64,000 nt of DNA from contig NZ_JAHCDI010000004.1 of the NCBI RefSeq assembly GCF_019697375.1, forward strand, positions 3,397,324-3,461,323. Direction: 5' to 3'. Positions 1 through 9,790 of this stretch are shown piece after piece. Below the pieces are notes generated by a model. The model worked only from the letters and a program-made list of their open reading frames with translations, ran no database searches and was not told where the DNA came from. The position numbers and the translations under genes were made by a program. This stretch comes from Micromonospora tarapacensis (GTDB lineage Bacteria; Actinomycetota; Actinomycetes; Mycobacteriales; Micromonosporaceae). Numbering within the stretch: the first letter of the stretch is position 1; each line of letters begins with the position of its first letter.

Positions 1-2
1 TG

Positions 3-716
3 AAGTTCTTCGACCAGGCCAGCCACGGTGCCGACTACCTCCGGGTGTACGCGACCCGGCAGGGTGTGGACACGCTTACCAAGCCACTGGCCTGGTCCGA
101 CCTGGAACTGGTCGGCCAGATCGGCTACACGCCGGCGTCGCAGTGGCAACGGGAGGTCGACGGGGTGTCGATCCAGGTTCCGGTGAACGCGCCCGGCCGC
201 ACCGGCCGGCACATCATCTTCACCGTCTGGCAGGCCAGCCACTTCGACCAGTCGTACTACCACTGCAGCGACGTGCAGTTCGGTGGCGGCACCACCCCAC
301 CGACCACCACCCCACCGACCACCACGCCGCCCACGACCACGCCGCCGACCACCACGCCACCCACCACCACCCCACCGACCACTACCCCGCCCACCACCAA
401 CCCGCCGCCGGCGGGTGCCTGCTCGGCGACGTACCGGGTCACCTCGACCTGGTCCGGTGGGTTCCAGGGTGAGGTGCAGGTGACCGCCGGCAGCGCGGCC
501 ATCCGTGGCTGGCGGGTGACCTGGACGTACGCCAACGGCCAACAGGTCAGCCAGGCGTGGAACGCCACCGTGACCTCCAGCGGTTCCACGGTGACCGCCA
601 CAAATGTCAGCTACAACGGCAGCCTCGGAGCCGGAGCCAGCACCGGCTTCGGCTTCCTGGCCTCGACCGGTGGCACCAACAGCACACCGACGCTGACCTG
701 CTCAGCGACCTCCTGA
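3..716 (+). CDS. AA10 lytic polysaccharide monooxygenase with C-terminal CBM2 (5' end outside window)
   Basis: This is the C-terminal part of a secreted copper monooxygenase that oxidatively cleaves chitin or cellulose. The reading frame is open from the window edge, so the signal peptide and the N-terminal copper-binding histidine are not visible. The visible part has the end of an AA10 catalytic domain (a run like WQREVDGVSIQVPVN, then HIIFTVWQASHFDQSYYHCSDV), a PPTTT-repeat linker, and a carbohydrate-binding module of family 2 bounded by two cysteines (CSATYRVTSTW to LTCSATS at the end). CBM2 usually binds cellulose or chitin. It is followed by a GC-rich repeat and converges with the haem operon. 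Whether it prefers chitin or cellulose cannot be judged from this fragment. Confidence 0.9.
   Translation, partial: KFFDQASHGADYLRVYATRQGVDTLTKPLAWSDLELVGQIGYTPASQWQREVDGVSIQVPVNAPGRTGRHIIFTVWQASHFDQSYYHCSDVQFGGGTTPPTTTPPTTTPPTTTPPTTTPPTTTPPTTTPPTTNPPPAGACSATYRVTSTWSGGFQGEVQVTAGSAAIRGWRVTWTYANGQQVSQAWNATVTSSGSTVTATNVSYNGSLGAGASTGFGFLASTGGTNSTPTLTCSATS
296..411 (+). repeat. 15-bp coding minisatellite (PPTTT linker)
   Basis: About eight tandem 15-bp units encode PPTTT repeats that link the AA10 domain to the CBM2. Units differ only at a few positions (ccg/ccc and acc/act), so the array could change length by slippage. Such Pro-Thr linkers are typical of secreted actinomycete glycan-active enzymes. 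Confidence 0.85.
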
Positions 717-751
717 CCCCGGCCGGGGCCGCGCCGGACTCCTCAGGCGCG

Positions 752-871
752 GCCCCCGCCCGGCTCAGCGCACCGCCCGGTTCGGCGCCCCGCCCGCCCG
801 GCTCAGCGCCCCGCCCGCCCGGCTCAGCGCCCCGCCCGGCCAGCTCAGCGCCCCGCCCGGTTCGGCGCACC
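752..871. repeat. GC-rich imperfect tandem repeat between convergent genes
   Basis: About six imperfect 17-21 bp units built on GCCCGGCTCAGCGCCCC lie between the monooxygenase stop and the stop of the convergent hemQ gene. Two adjacent 21-bp units are identical. No reading frame of interest runs through it. It may act in transcript ending or be slippage-derived filler. Confidence 0.7.
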
Positions 872-895
872 GGGCGTCGTGCCGGCCCGACCGGC

Positions 896-1597
896 TCAGG
901 CGAGGGCGGCGACGATGTCGGCGATCGAGCGGCGGCGGCCGGTGTAGAACGGCACCTCCTCGCGGACGTGCAGCCGGGCCCGGGACGCGCGCAGGTCACG
1001 CATCAGGTCGACGATCCGGTGCAGTTCGTCGGCCTCGAAGGCGAGCATCCACTCGTAGTCGCCGAGCGCGAACGAGGCGACCGTGTTGGCGCGTACGTCC
1101 GGGTAGCCCCGGGCCATCTTGCCGTGCTCGGCCAGCAACTCCCGCCGTTCGGCGTCCGGCAGCAGGTACCAGTCGTAGGAGCGGACGAACGGGTAGACGC
1201 AGAGGTAGGAGCGGGCCTGTTCACCGGCGAGGAACGCCGGGATGTGGCTCTTGTTGAACTCGGCCGGCCGGTGCAGCGCCATCTGCGACCAGACCGGGGT
1301 CATCGCCCGACCCAGCGTGGTCCGCCGGAACCGCAGGTACGCGTCCTGCAGGTCGTCGCTGGACGACGAGTGCCACCAGATCATCAGGTCGGCGTCGGCG
1401 CGCAGGCCGGACACGTCGTAGGTGCCGCGCACCACGACGTCCTTGTCGGCCAGCTCCTCGATCAGGGACTCGACCTCGCCGGTGACGTTGTCCCGCAGTG
1501 ACGGCAGCGGCGCGCTGACCCGGAACACCGACCACATGGTGTAGCGGATCGTGTCGTTGAGTTCCTTCAGTCTGGCGGCGTTGCTCTGCTCGGTCAT
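896..1597 (-). CDS. hemQ: Coproheme decarboxylase (chlorite dismutase family)
   Basis: HemQ/ChdC carries out the last step of the coproporphyrin-dependent haem pathway, decarboxylating two propionates of coprohaem to make protohaem in the cytoplasm. The 233-residue product has the family's usual length and conserved blocks: TMWSVFRVS near the N terminus, the RSYDWYLLP segment that should carry the catalytic tyrosine, and [12 protein letters not shown] with the proximal haem-ligand histidine. The ATG at 1597 overlaps the hemY stop by 4 bases (ATGA), which supports the start and co-transcription. The adjacent hemE and hemY supply earlier pathway steps. The ferrochelatase gene is not in the window. 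Confidence 0.93.
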   Translation of the reverse strand: MTEQSNAARLKELNDTIRYTMWSVFRVSAPLPSLRDNVTGEVESLIEELADKDVVVRGTYDVSGLRADADLMIWWHSSSSDDLQDAYLRFRRTTLGRAMTPVWSQMALHRPAEFNKSHIPAFLAGEQARSYLCVYPFVRSYDWYLLPDAERRELLAEHGKMARGYPDVRANTVASFALGDYEWMLAFEADELHRIVDLMRDLRASRARLHVREEVPFYTGRRRSIADIVAALA

Positions 1598-3003
1598 CTC
1601 CCCGGTCCCTCCAGTGCTGTGATGATCTCCTCGGCCGCGGTCTCGCCGGAGCGGACGCAGACCGGGATGCCGACCCCGTCGTAGCCGGCGCCGGCCAGCC
1701 GCAGCGTCGGATGCGCCGCCCGCAGCGCCGTACGCGCGCCGGCCACCCGGTCGAGGTGACCGGGGGTGTACTGCGGCAGCGCCCCGCCCCACCGCTGCAC
1801 GTGCCCGTCGACCGCCGCGGGCAGCGGCCCGTCGAGCACCGCCGACAGTTCCCGGTGCACGGTGGCGGCGAGGTCCTCGTCGGGGCGCTGGAGCTGGTCC
1901 TCCTCGCCGTACCGGCCGACCGAGGCGCGCACCAGGGCCAGCCCGTCGCGCCGGCGCAGGTGGCCCCACTTGGTGGTGAAGAAGGTGGCCGCCTTGATCA
2001 GTAGGCCCTCGGTGCTGGGCACCAGGAAGCCGGAGAGCTGCGGCAACGTCGGCTCGGGCAGGGCCAGGGTGACCAGCGCGACGCTGGCATAGTCCAGCCC
2101 GCCGATCTCCTTCGCCGCCACCGGGGCGATCTCGGTGAGCAGCCGGGCCGCCGGCCGGGCCGGCACGGCCAGCACCACCGCGTCGACGTCGACATGCTCG
2201 GGGTCACGGGTCGGCCCGACCGTCAGCCGCCAGCCGGCGGCGGTCGGGGTCAGCTCGCGTACCGTGGCGTGCCGGCGGACGGTCGCCCCGCTGGCCGCCA
2301 CGGCCGCGTCGACCAGGGCGCTCAGCCCGCCGTCGAGGGTGCCGAAGACCGGCTCGCCGGGCGCGCGGGGCGTGGCCGCCTGCGCCGCGCGGACCGCGCC
2401 GAGCAGCGTGTGCTCCACCCGGGCGGCCCGGGCCAGGGCCGGCATGGTGGTGACCAGGGACAGGTCGTCGGCGCGGCCGGCGTACACGCCGCCGAGCATC
2501 GGATCGACCAGCCGGTCGACCACCTCGTCGCCGAACCTCGCACGGACCAACGCGCCCACGGACACGTCGTCGTCGGGGCCGAGCAGCGGCCCACCGCCGT
2601 CGCGGTCGGCGTCCGGGGTCGGCCGCGCCACCGCCGCCACCTTCGCCAGATCACCGGGTACGCCGACCAGCGTGCCGCCGGGAATGGGGCGCAGCCCGCC
2701 GTCGACGGCGAGGGCCGCCTGCCCGGCGCTCGGATGCACGATCCGTCCGGCCAGGCCGAGCCGGCGGACCAGGGCCACGGCGGCGGACTCCCCGCCGGCC
2801 GGGTCACGCATCAGGAACGACTCGGCGCCGAACTCGACCGGCCCACCGGCCAGCTCACCGGTGCGCAGCTTGCCGCCGAGCGCGCCGGACTGCTCGTACA
2901 CGGTGATGTCGAGGTCGGCGGGGGCGCGGTCGCGCAACCGGACCGCGGCGGCCAGGCCGGCGATGCCGCCGCCGACCACCGCCACCCGCCGCCGCGTCGC
3001 CAT
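1594..3003 (-). CDS. hemY: Protoporphyrinogen/coproporphyrinogen III oxidase
   Basis: This is an FAD-dependent oxidase. In actinobacteria it converts coproporphyrinogen III to coproporphyrin III (CgoX activity). The N terminus has the dinucleotide-binding motif [16 protein letters not shown] within the first 25 residues, and the C terminus has the second FAD-binding block ([20 protein letters not shown]). At 469 residues it has the usual family length. The chosen ATG lies 5 bases after the hemE stop, and the stop overlaps the hemQ start, so hemE-hemY-hemQ form one minus-strand operon. The oxygen-dependent HemY class is assigned from the flavoprotein fold. Use of the coproporphyrin branch is inferred from the neighbouring hemQ. 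Confidence 0.92.
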   Translation of the reverse strand: MATRRRVAVVGGGIAGLAAAVRLRDRAPADLDITVYEQSGALGGKLRTGELAGGPVEFGAESFLMRDPAGGESAAVALVRRLGLAGRIVHPSAGQAALAVDGGLRPIPGGTLVGVPGDLAKVAAVARPTPDADRDGGGPLLGPDDDVSVGALVRARFGDEVVDRLVDPMLGGVYAGRADDLSLVTTMPALARAARVEHTLLGAVRAAQAATPRAPGEPVFGTLDGGLSALVDAAVAASGATVRRHATVRELTPTAAGWRLTVGPTRDPEHVDVDAVVLAVPARPAARLLTEIAPVAAKEIGGLDYASVALVTLALPEPTLPQLSGFLVPSTEGLLIKAATFFTTKWGHLRRRDGLALVRASVGRYGEEDQLQRPDEDLAATVHRELSAVLDGPLPAAVDGHVQRWGGALPQYTPGHLDRVAGARTALRAAHPTLRLAGAGYDGVGIPVCVRSGETAAEEIITALEGPGR

Positions 3004-3008
3004 GGTGG

Positions 3009-4115
3009 TCAGTCCAGCCCGGCTGGCCGGGCGGACAGCTCGTGCACCAGCGCGACCACCCGGGTCAGCACCTCCGGGTCGGTCTCCGGCAGCACGCCGT
3101 GACCGAGGTTGAACACGTGCCCCGGCGCGGCCCGGCCCTGGGCCAGGATCCGGCGCACCTCGGCCTCCACCACCGGCCACGGGGCGAACAGCAGGCACGG
3201 GTCGAGGTTGCCCTGCACGGCGCGGTCCGGCCCGATCCGGCCGGTCGCCACGTCCAGCGGGGTACGCCAGTCGACGCCGACCACGTCGGCCCCGGCCTCA
3301 CCCATCGCGCCGAGGAGTTCGCCGGTGCCGACGCCGAAGTGGATCCGGGGCACCCCCGCGTCGGCGAGCCCGGCGAGCACGGCCGTCGAGTGGGGCAGCA
3401 CGAACCGGCGGTAGTCGGCCTCGGAGAGCGCACCGGCCCACGAGTCGAAGAGCTGCACCGCCGACACACCGGCTTCGATCTGCACCCGCAGGAACGCCAG
3501 GGTCACCTCGGCCAGCCGGCCGGCCAGGGCGTGCCACAGCTCCGGCTCGCCGTACATCAGCGCCTTGGTCTTCGCGTGGGTACGCGACGGGCCGCCCTCG
3601 ACCAGGTAGCTGGCCAGGGTGAACGGTGCGCCCGCGAAACCGATCAGCGGGGTGTCGCCCAACTCCTTGACCAGCATCCGGACCGCCTCGTCGACGTAGC
3701 CGACGTCGTCGCGGCCGATCGGCCGGATCCGCTCGACGTCGGCGGCGCCACGCACCGGTTCGGCCACCACCGGCCCGGTTCCGGGCACGATGTCCAGCTC
3801 GACCCCGGCGGCGGCGACCGGCACCACGATGTCGCTGAACAGGATCGCCGCGTCCACCCCGTGCCGGCGTACCGGCTGGAGGGTGATCTCGGTGACCAGA
3901 TCGGGCCGGCGGCAGGACTCCAGCATCGCCACGTTGGCCCGGATCTCGCGGTACTCCGGCAGTGACCGGCCGGCCTGGCGCATGAACCAGACCGGGGTGT
4001 GCGGTACGGGCCGGCGGCGGCACGCCCGCACGAAGGGCGAGTCGGCGGGCCCGCCGGGGCGGGATTCGTCGTCTCGGGCGGCGGTGCCCGTGGTGTCGGT
4101 GGTCATCGCGGTCAT
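3009..4115 (-). CDS. hemE: Uroporphyrinogen decarboxylase
   Basis: HemE removes the four acetate carboxyls of uroporphyrinogen III to give coproporphyrinogen III. The family signature [16 protein letters not shown] is near residue 45, followed by the typical [20 protein letters not shown] and GNLDP blocks. The product is 368 residues from the ATG at 4115. An ATG three codons downstream (4106) is an equally possible start, because both follow the same purine-poor leader. It is the first gene of the hemE-hemY-hemQ operon and is divergent from the DUF3000 gene, so its promoter should lie in 4116-4267. Confidence 0.93.
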   Translation of the reverse strand: MTAMTTDTTGTAARDDESRPGGPADSPFVRACRRRPVPHTPVWFMRQAGRSLPEYREIRANVAMLESCRRPDLVTEITLQPVRRHGVDAAILFSDIVVPVAAAGVELDIVPGTGPVVAEPVRGAADVERIRPIGRDDVGYVDEAVRMLVKELGDTPLIGFAGAPFTLASYLVEGGPSRTHAKTKALMYGEPELWHALAGRLAEVTLAFLRVQIEAGVSAVQLFDSWAGALSEADYRRFVLPHSTAVLAGLADAGVPRIHFGVGTGELLGAMGEAGADVVGVDWRTPLDVATGRIGPDRAVQGNLDPCLLFAPWPVVEAEVRRILAQGRAAPGHVFNLGHGVLPETDPEVLTRVVALVHELSARPAGLD

Positions 4116-4267
4116 CGTGCCACGCGCCCGGCGCGCTCCCGCGCCCACCGCCAGCATTGTGACGTGGCCGGAGGAACCGGCCGACACCGGTCGGCCGACT
4201 CGGTGTGGCCTGGTGATCGTCGGCGCGCCTCGACGCCGGGACCGGGGCGGCGGCATAGGCTGCGGGC

Positions 4268-4840
4268 ATGGCCCCCCCGCTCGCGCTTCCGGACACCTTC
4301 GCCCGCGCGGTCGCCGGGCTCCGGTCGGCGACGCCCCGGCCGGAGATCCTGCTGGAGGAGGTGGGCGCACCGCAGCGGCTGGCGCCGTACTCGTTCGCAC
4401 TCTCCGCCTCCGTCTCGCCCGACGCCGACGAGGTGGCCAGCGGTCGGCTGATCCTGCTGCACGACCCGGCCGGGCACGAGGCCTGGCAGGGCACCCTGCG
4501 ACTGGTCACCTACGTGAGCGCCGAACTGGATGTCGACCTCGCCGCCGACCCGCTGCTGCCCGGGGTGGGCTGGACCTGGCTGACCGATGCCCTCGACGCC
4601 CAGGAGGCGGGGTACCGGGCCATCGGCGGGACGATCACGCAGACGATGTCGACCCGTTTCGGTGAGCTGGCCGGCCCGCCCGCGACCGGTGACGTCGAGA
4701 TCCGGGCCTCGTGGACCCCGACCGGCGTCGACCTCACCCCGCACCTGCACGCCTGGTGCACCCTGCTCGCCTCCACCGCCGGCCTGCCGCCGCCCGGCGT
4801 CACCGCCCTGCCGGAGCGCCGCCCGGCCACCGCCGGCTGA
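4268..4840 (+). CDS. DUF3000 family protein
   Basis: This 190-residue protein belongs to an actinobacteria-restricted family of unknown function. There is no signal peptide or membrane segment. Blocks such as [15 protein letters not shown] [18 protein letters not shown] and [21 protein letters not shown] are family-typical. It sits between hemE (divergent) and the RNase D gene (same strand, 73 bp downstream), the same neighbourhood as M. tuberculosis Rv2680-Rv2681, and the two are likely co-transcribed. A role linked to RNA turnover is only a guess from this linkage. Confidence 0.85.
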   Translation: MAPPLALPDTFARAVAGLRSATPRPEILLEEVGAPQRLAPYSFALSASVSPDADEVASGRLILLHDPAGHEAWQGTLRLVTYVSAELDVDLAADPLLPGVGWTWLTDALDAQEAGYRAIGGTITQTMSTRFGELAGPPATGDVEIRASWTPTGVDLTPHLHAWCTLLASTAGLPPPGVTALPERRPATAG

Positions 4841-4913
4841 GCGAGGTCGACGTGCCGACACGCGGCGGGACGGGTGCGCGCCGCCCGATCCACTCGCGCA
4901 CTAGGGTTGTCAG

Positions 4914-6238
4914 GTGACCGACGAAACACCCCTACGCCGTCGGGCCGCCGCAAGCCGTACGGGAAACGACACGCACCACCCGCGGTCGGCGCGGCCGGAG
5001 CCGTCGGACGCGGGGACCGAGCCCACCAGCGGCGAGACCGTGCCGCTGACCGCGCCCCGCGAGGGCACCCCCGAGCCGGTGGCCGCCCCGGAGCAGTTCG
5101 CCGAGGTGGTGGCCCGGTTCGCGGCCGGTGCCGGGCCGGTGGCCCTGGACGCCGAACGCGCCTCCGGCTACCGCTACAGCCAGCGGGCGTACCTCGTACA
5201 GCTGCGCCGCGCCGGCGCGGGCACCGCCCTGATCGACCCGCTACCGCTGCCCGACATGAGCGCCCTGGACACCGCGATCGCCGAGGCCGAGTGGGTGTTG
5301 CACGCGGCCAACCAGGACTTGCCCTGCCTCGCCGAGCTCGGGCTGCGTCCGCGCCGGCTGTTCGACACCGAACTGGCCGCCCGGCTGGCCGGCTTCGAAC
5401 GGGTGGGGCTGGCCGCGCTCACCGAGCAGTTGCTCGGCTTCGGCCTGGAGAAGCACCATTCGGCGGCGGACTGGTCGAGCCGGCCGTTGCCGGAGTCCTG
5501 GCTGACCTACGCCGCGCTGGACGTGGAGTTGCTGACCGACCTGCGGGACGCGCTGGACGCGGAGCTGACCCGGCAGGGCAAGTCCGAGTGGGCGGCGGAG
5601 GAGTTCGCCGCGCTGGTGCGTACCGGTGCCCGGCCGCCCCGGGTGCGGGCCGAGCCGTGGCGACGGACCTCCGGCATCCACCGGGTGCGCGGGGCGCGGG
5701 CGCAGGCCCGGGTCCGTTCCCTGTGGTATGCCCGCGACCAGATCGCGGCCCGGCGGGACGCCGCGCCGGGGCGGGTGCTGCCCGACTCGGCGATCGTCGC
5801 GGCGGCCGAGCTGGACCCGAAGGACGAGCGGGCGCTGCTCACCCTGCCCGGCTTCGGCGGTCGTTCGGTGCGCCGGCTGGCCCGCACCTGGCTGGCGGCG
5901 CTGGACGACGCGCGGGAGTTGCCGGACGCCGCGTTGCCGGTGGCGCCGACGGTGGAGGGCCCGCCCCGCCGCACCGGTGGGCCGAGCGGGATCCGGCCGC
6001 CGCCGCCCGCCTGGCCCGCTGCCGGGAGGTGGTGTTGCGGGTGGCCGGCGAGCACAATCTGCCACCGGAGAACCTCATCTCCCCCGACACGGTCCGCCGC
6101 GTCGCCTGGCAGCCCCCGGAGGAGATCACCGAGGCCACCGTCGCCGAGCTGCTGCGCGGCTTCAACGCCCGGGAGTGGCAGCTCACCCTCCTCCTCCCCG
6201 ACCTCGCCGACGCCCTCCTGCCCGCCCTCTCGTCATGA
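4914..6238 (+). CDS. rnd: Ribonuclease D with HRDC domain (apparent frameshift)
   Basis: This is a 3'-5' exoribonuclease of the DEDD superfamily, probably acting on tRNA and stable RNA. Exonuclease motifs are visible: VALDAERASG (D-x-E), LHAANQDLPCL, and YAALDVELL with the Tyr-Asp of motif III. A C-terminal HRDC-like helical region follows. The frame breaks at about 5957-5969 (GGGCCCGCCCCGCCG). The frame from the GTG at 4914 continues as arginine/proline-rich nonsense, while the other frame gives the expected helicase-and-RNase-D C terminus (WAERDPAAAARLARCREVV) and stops at 6238. One missing C restores it. I treat this as a likely sequence error, not a dead gene. Confidence 0.85.
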
Positions 6239-6300
6239 TCGGCGGGGCGGCGGGCCGGTGAGTGTGGGGTGGGCCACAGCCCGCCGTGCGGCGCGGCTTA

Positions 6301-6314
6301 TTACTGACGAGTAG
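6301..6314. promoter_or_regulatory. Candidate operator palindrome upstream of fadA
   Basis: TTACTGACGAGTAG is an imperfect palindrome (TACT-4-AGTA) about 85 bp before the fadA start and 62 bp after rnd. It is one of the few AT-rich spots in the gap, so it is a plausible regulator site for the fadAB operon. No regulator gene is adjacent, and the assignment rests on symmetry alone. Confidence 0.35.
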
Positions 6315-6398
6315 CATCGGGGAAACGCCAGTGCCGGCGACCCCCGTTCGGCCCTGGCGCCGTCTGCGGCCGAACTGTGGCCGAAAGGGAGGCTCATC

Positions 6399-7622
6399 GT
6401 GCCCCGTGAAGTCCGGGACGTCGTGTTCGTCGACGGCGTCCGCACCCCGTTCGGCAAGGCGGGTGGCATGTACGCCAACACCCGCGCCGACGACCTGGTG
6501 ATCCGCTGCATCCGCGAGTTGCTGCGCCGCAACCCGCAGCTGCCACCGGAACGGGTCGAGGAGGTCGCCATCGCCGCCACCACCCAGATCGGTGACCAGG
6601 GCCTGACCATCGGTCGCACCGCCGCCCTGCTGGCAGGTCTGCCCAAGACCGTCCCGGGCTTCGCCATCGACCGGATGTGCGCCGGGGCCATGACCGCCGT
6701 GACCACCGTCGCCAGCGGCATCGCGGTGGGCGCGTACGACGTCGCGATCGCCGGTGGCGTCGAGCACATGGGCCGCCACCCGATGGGCGAGGGCGTCGAC
6801 CCGAACCCGCGCATCGTCGCCGAGAAGCTTGTCGACCCGTCCGCGCTGGTGATGGGCTCCACCGCGGAGAACCTGCACGACCGGGTCCCGCACGTCACCA
6901 AGCAGCGCACCGACGCGTTCGCCCTCGCCTCGCAGCAGAAGACCGCGAAGGCGTACGCCAACGGCAAGCTCCAGGACGACCTGGTCCCCGTGGCGATCCG
7001 CGACCCGGAGACCGGCTGGGGCCTGGCCGCCGTGGACGAGGCACCCCGGGACACCTCGCTGGAGAAGCTCGCCACCCTCAAGACCCCGTTCCGGCCGCAC
7101 GGCAAGGTCACCGCGGGCAACGCGGCCGGCCTCAACGACGGCGCCACCGCCAGCCTGCTCGCCGACGAGGCGACCGCCCGCGAGTTGGGCCTGCCGATCG
7201 CGATGCGGCTGGTGTCGTACGGCTTCGTCGGCGTCGAGCCCGAGGTGATGGGCGTCGGTCCGATCCCGTCGACGGAGAAGGCGCTGCGCATCGCCGGCCT
7301 GACCATCGACGACATCGGCCTGTTCGAGCTGAACGAGGCGTTCGCCGTGCAGGTGCTCGCCTTCCTCGACCACTTCGGCATCGCCGACGACGACCCGCGG
7401 GTCAACCAGTGGGGCGGCGCGATCGCCATCGGTCACCCGCTCGCCTCCTCCGGCGTGCGGCTGATGACCCAGCTCGCCCGGCAGTTCGCCGAGCACCCCG
7501 AGGTCCGCTACGGCGTCACCGCCATGTGCATCGGCATCGGCATGGGCGGCACCGTCATCTGGGAGAACCCACACTGGACGGAGTCCAGCAAGCCGGCTCA
7601 GCGGAAGGGTGGAGACAAGTGA
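6399..7622 (+). CDS. fadA: Acetyl-CoA C-acyltransferase (thiolase), fatty-acid oxidation
   Basis: This is a degradative thiolase that cleaves 3-ketoacyl-CoA with CoA to give acetyl-CoA and a shortened acyl-CoA. It is 407 residues from a GTG at 6399, preceded by a good ribosome site (AAAGGGAGG). Active-site elements are present: nucleophile Cys94 in DRMCAGAM, NEAFAVQ, GGAIAIGHPLASSG, and the C-terminal CIGIGMGG with the second cysteine. It overlaps fadB by 4 bases (GTGA), so the two form the subunits of a trifunctional beta-oxidation complex. FadA/FadI-type thiolase is favoured over biosynthetic acetoacetyl-CoA thiolase because of this partner. Confidence 0.93.
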   Translation: MPREVRDVVFVDGVRTPFGKAGGMYANTRADDLVIRCIRELLRRNPQLPPERVEEVAIAATTQIGDQGLTIGRTAALLAGLPKTVPGFAIDRMCAGAMTAVTTVASGIAVGAYDVAIAGGVEHMGRHPMGEGVDPNPRIVAEKLVDPSALVMGSTAENLHDRVPHVTKQRTDAFALASQQKTAKAYANGKLQDDLVPVAIRDPETGWGLAAVDEAPRDTSLEKLATLKTPFRPHGKVTAGNAAGLNDGATASLLADEATARELGLPIAMRLVSYGFVGVEPEVMGVGPIPSTEKALRIAGLTIDDIGLFELNEAFAVQVLAFLDHFGIADDDPRVNQWGGAIAIGHPLASSGVRLMTQLARQFAEHPEVRYGVTAMCIGIGMGGTVIWENPHWTESSKPAQRKGGDK

Positions 7623-9721
7623 ACGCGCTCGCCGCACCGAACGAGGTCGTCACGAAGGCCCTGCTGCGGCAGGTGAACGTGCCGGGGCTGGACCGTCCGG
7701 CCGCCCTGATCACCCTGGACAACGGGTTCGACCACACCAAGCCGAACACCTTCGGTCCGGGCGGCCTGACCAGCCTCGACGAGGCGATCAGCGCCGCCCT
7801 CGCGGCCGATCCGGCGTTCGTCGCGGTCACCGGCAAGCCGTACGTCTTCTGCGTCGGCGCGGACATCGTCGGCCTGCCGGCGTTGCGGTCCCGCGAGCAG
7901 GCGCTGGAGATCGGCCGGCTCGGCCACCGGGTCTTCGCCCGGCTGAAGGACAGCCAGATCCCGACCTTCGCCTTCGTCAACGGCGCGGCCATGGGCGGTG
8001 GCCTGGAGCTGGCCCTGCACTGCCACTACCGGACGCTGTCGGCGGGCGCGGCGGCCCTCGCCCTGCCCGAGGTCTCCCTCGGCCTGATCCCGGGCTGGGG
8101 TGGCACCCAGCTACTGCCGAACCTGATCGGCATCCCGGCGGCCACCCAGGTGATCATCCAGAACCCGCTGATGCAGAACAAGATGCTCAAGCCGAAGCAG
8201 GCCGCCGAGCTGGGCATTGCCGACGTGCTGCTGGAGCCGGCCGACTTCCTGGAGCGCTCCCTGGAATGGGCGGCCGGCGTCGTCCGGGGCGCGGTCACCG
8301 TGACCCGGCCGGAGGTCGACAAGGACATGTGGGCGGGCGTGCTCTACTTCGCCCGGCAGACCCTCGATCAGCGGCTGCACGGCGCGGTCCCGGCCGCGTA
8401 CCGCGCGCTGGACCTGCTGGAGACGGCGAAGGACGCCGACTTCGCCACCGGCACCGCCGCGGAGGACGAGGCCCTAACCGACCTGGTCTTCTCCGAGGAG
8501 TTGCGCAGCGGCCTGTACGCCTTCGACCTGGTGCAGCGGCGGGCCAAGCGGCCGGCCGGCGCGCCGGACAAGGGCCTGGCCCGGCCGGTCACCAAGGTGG
8601 GCATCGTCGGTGCCGGCCTGATGGCCAGCCAGCTGGCGCTGCTGTTCGCCCGCCGCCTCCAGGTGCCGGTCGTGCTGACCGACCTGGACCAGGCCCGGGT
8701 CGACAAGGGCGTGGGCTACGTGCACACCCAGATCGAGAAGGCGGTCAGCAAGGGCCGGATGGACAAGGGCACCGCCGCGAAGCTGTACGGCCTGGTGTCC
8801 GGCTCGCCGAAAGCAGAGGCCTTCGCCGCGTCGACGCCGGGCCAGCGCACGTCGTTCGCTGACTGTGACTTCGTCATCGAGGCCGTCTTCGAGGACCTGG
8901 ACGTCAAGAAGCAGGTCTGGGCCGAGCTGGAGAAGATCGTCAAGCCGGAGGCCGTACTGGCGACGAACACCTCGTCGCTGTCGATCACGGCGATGGCGGC
9001 GGAGCTGGAGCACCCGGAGCGGGTGGTCGGCTTCCACTTCTTCAACCCGGTCGCGGTGCTGCCGCTGCTGGAGATCGTCCGGGGTGAGCGCACCGACGAT
9101 GTCACCCTGGCCACCGCCTTCGCGGTCGGCAAGCAGCTCAAGAAGTCGAGTGTGCTGGTGAAGGACGCCCCGGCGTTCGTGGTGAACCGGCTGCTCACCC
9201 GCTTCCTCGGCACGGTCTTCGCCGCCGTCGACGCCGGCACCCCGCTGGAGGTGGCCGACCGCGCCCTGGACCCGCTGGGCCTGCCGATGCGCCCCCTCGC
9301 CCTGCTCCAGCTGGTCGGACCGGCGGTCGCGTACCACGTCGGCGGCACCCTGCAGACCGCGTTCCCGGACCGATTCGGGGTCAGCGAGAACCTGAAGCGG
9401 ATCGCCGACTCGGGCCAGCCGATCGTCGTCGACGACGAGATCAACGCCGAGGTGGCGAAGCTGTTGGTCGTCGGCGACCAGCCGCTCACCGAGGAGCAGG
9501 TCCGCCGCAACGCGCTGGACGCGCTGGCGCAGGAGATCCGGAAGATGCTCGACGAGGGCGTCGTCGCGCAGGCGCAAGACATCGACCTGTGCATGATCCT
9601 CGGTGCCGGCTGGCCGTTCCACCTGGGCGGCGTGACGCCGTACCTGGACCGGACCGGCACCAGCGAGCGGGTCACCGGCCGGCGGTTCCTGCCGCCCGGC
9701 GCGGCCAGCCTGGCCGGCTGA
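7619..9721 (+). CDS. fadB: Multifunctional enoyl-CoA hydratase / 3-hydroxyacyl-CoA dehydrogenase
   Basis: This is the alpha subunit of a beta-oxidation complex. Residues 1 to about 200 form an enoyl-CoA hydratase/isomerase domain with the oxyanion-hole segment GAAMGGGLELALHC and EVSLGLIPGWGGTQ. From about residue 325 a 3-hydroxyacyl-CoA dehydrogenase follows, with the NAD motif VGIVGAGLMASQLALL, then TNTSSLSI and GFHFFNPVAVLPLLEIV, and a duplicated C-terminal helical domain. The length (700 residues) fits FadB/FadJ proteins. The GTG start at 7619 overlaps the fadA stop. The product partners with FadA to turn enoyl-CoA into ketoacyl-CoA for thiolysis. Confidence 0.93.
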   Translation: MNALAAPNEVVTKALLRQVNVPGLDRPAALITLDNGFDHTKPNTFGPGGLTSLDEAISAALAADPAFVAVTGKPYVFCVGADIVGLPALRSREQALEIGRLGHRVFARLKDSQIPTFAFVNGAAMGGGLELALHCHYRTLSAGAAALALPEVSLGLIPGWGGTQLLPNLIGIPAATQVIIQNPLMQNKMLKPKQAAELGIADVLLEPADFLERSLEWAAGVVRGAVTVTRPEVDKDMWAGVLYFARQTLDQRLHGAVPAAYRALDLLETAKDADFATGTAAEDEALTDLVFSEELRSGLYAFDLVQRRAKRPAGAPDKGLARPVTKVGIVGAGLMASQLALLFARRLQVPVVLTDLDQARVDKGVGYVHTQIEKAVSKGRMDKGTAAKLYGLVSGSPKAEAFAASTPGQRTSFADCDFVIEAVFEDLDVKKQVWAELEKIVKPEAVLATNTSSLSITAMAAELEHPERVVGFHFFNPVAVLPLLEIVRGERTDDVTLATAFAVGKQLKKSSVLVKDAPAFVVNRLLTRFLGTVFAAVDAGTPLEVADRALDPLGLPMRPLALLQLVGPAVAYHVGGTLQTAFPDRFGVSENLKRIADSGQPIVVDDEINAEVAKLLVVGDQPLTEEQVRRNALDALAQEIRKMLDEGVVAQAQDIDLCMILGAGWPFHLGGVTPYLDRTGTSERVTGRRFLPPGAASLAG

Positions 9722-9790
9722 GCGGGGGCCGAGAGGGATTGAGGCGCCTGGCTACGATGACCGGTTCCACCGACACCAGGAGCTGACAGC

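Noticed and set aside
296..411. Short GC-rich repeats that might be a CRISPR array
   Set aside because: The units are contiguous, in frame with a protein, and have no unique spacers. They encode a linker.
557..1501. Long reading frame across the monooxygenase 3' end and hemQ
   Set aside because: It is antisense or out of frame to two clear genes and is rich in Arg, Pro and Gly with no family motif. High G+C causes such open frames.
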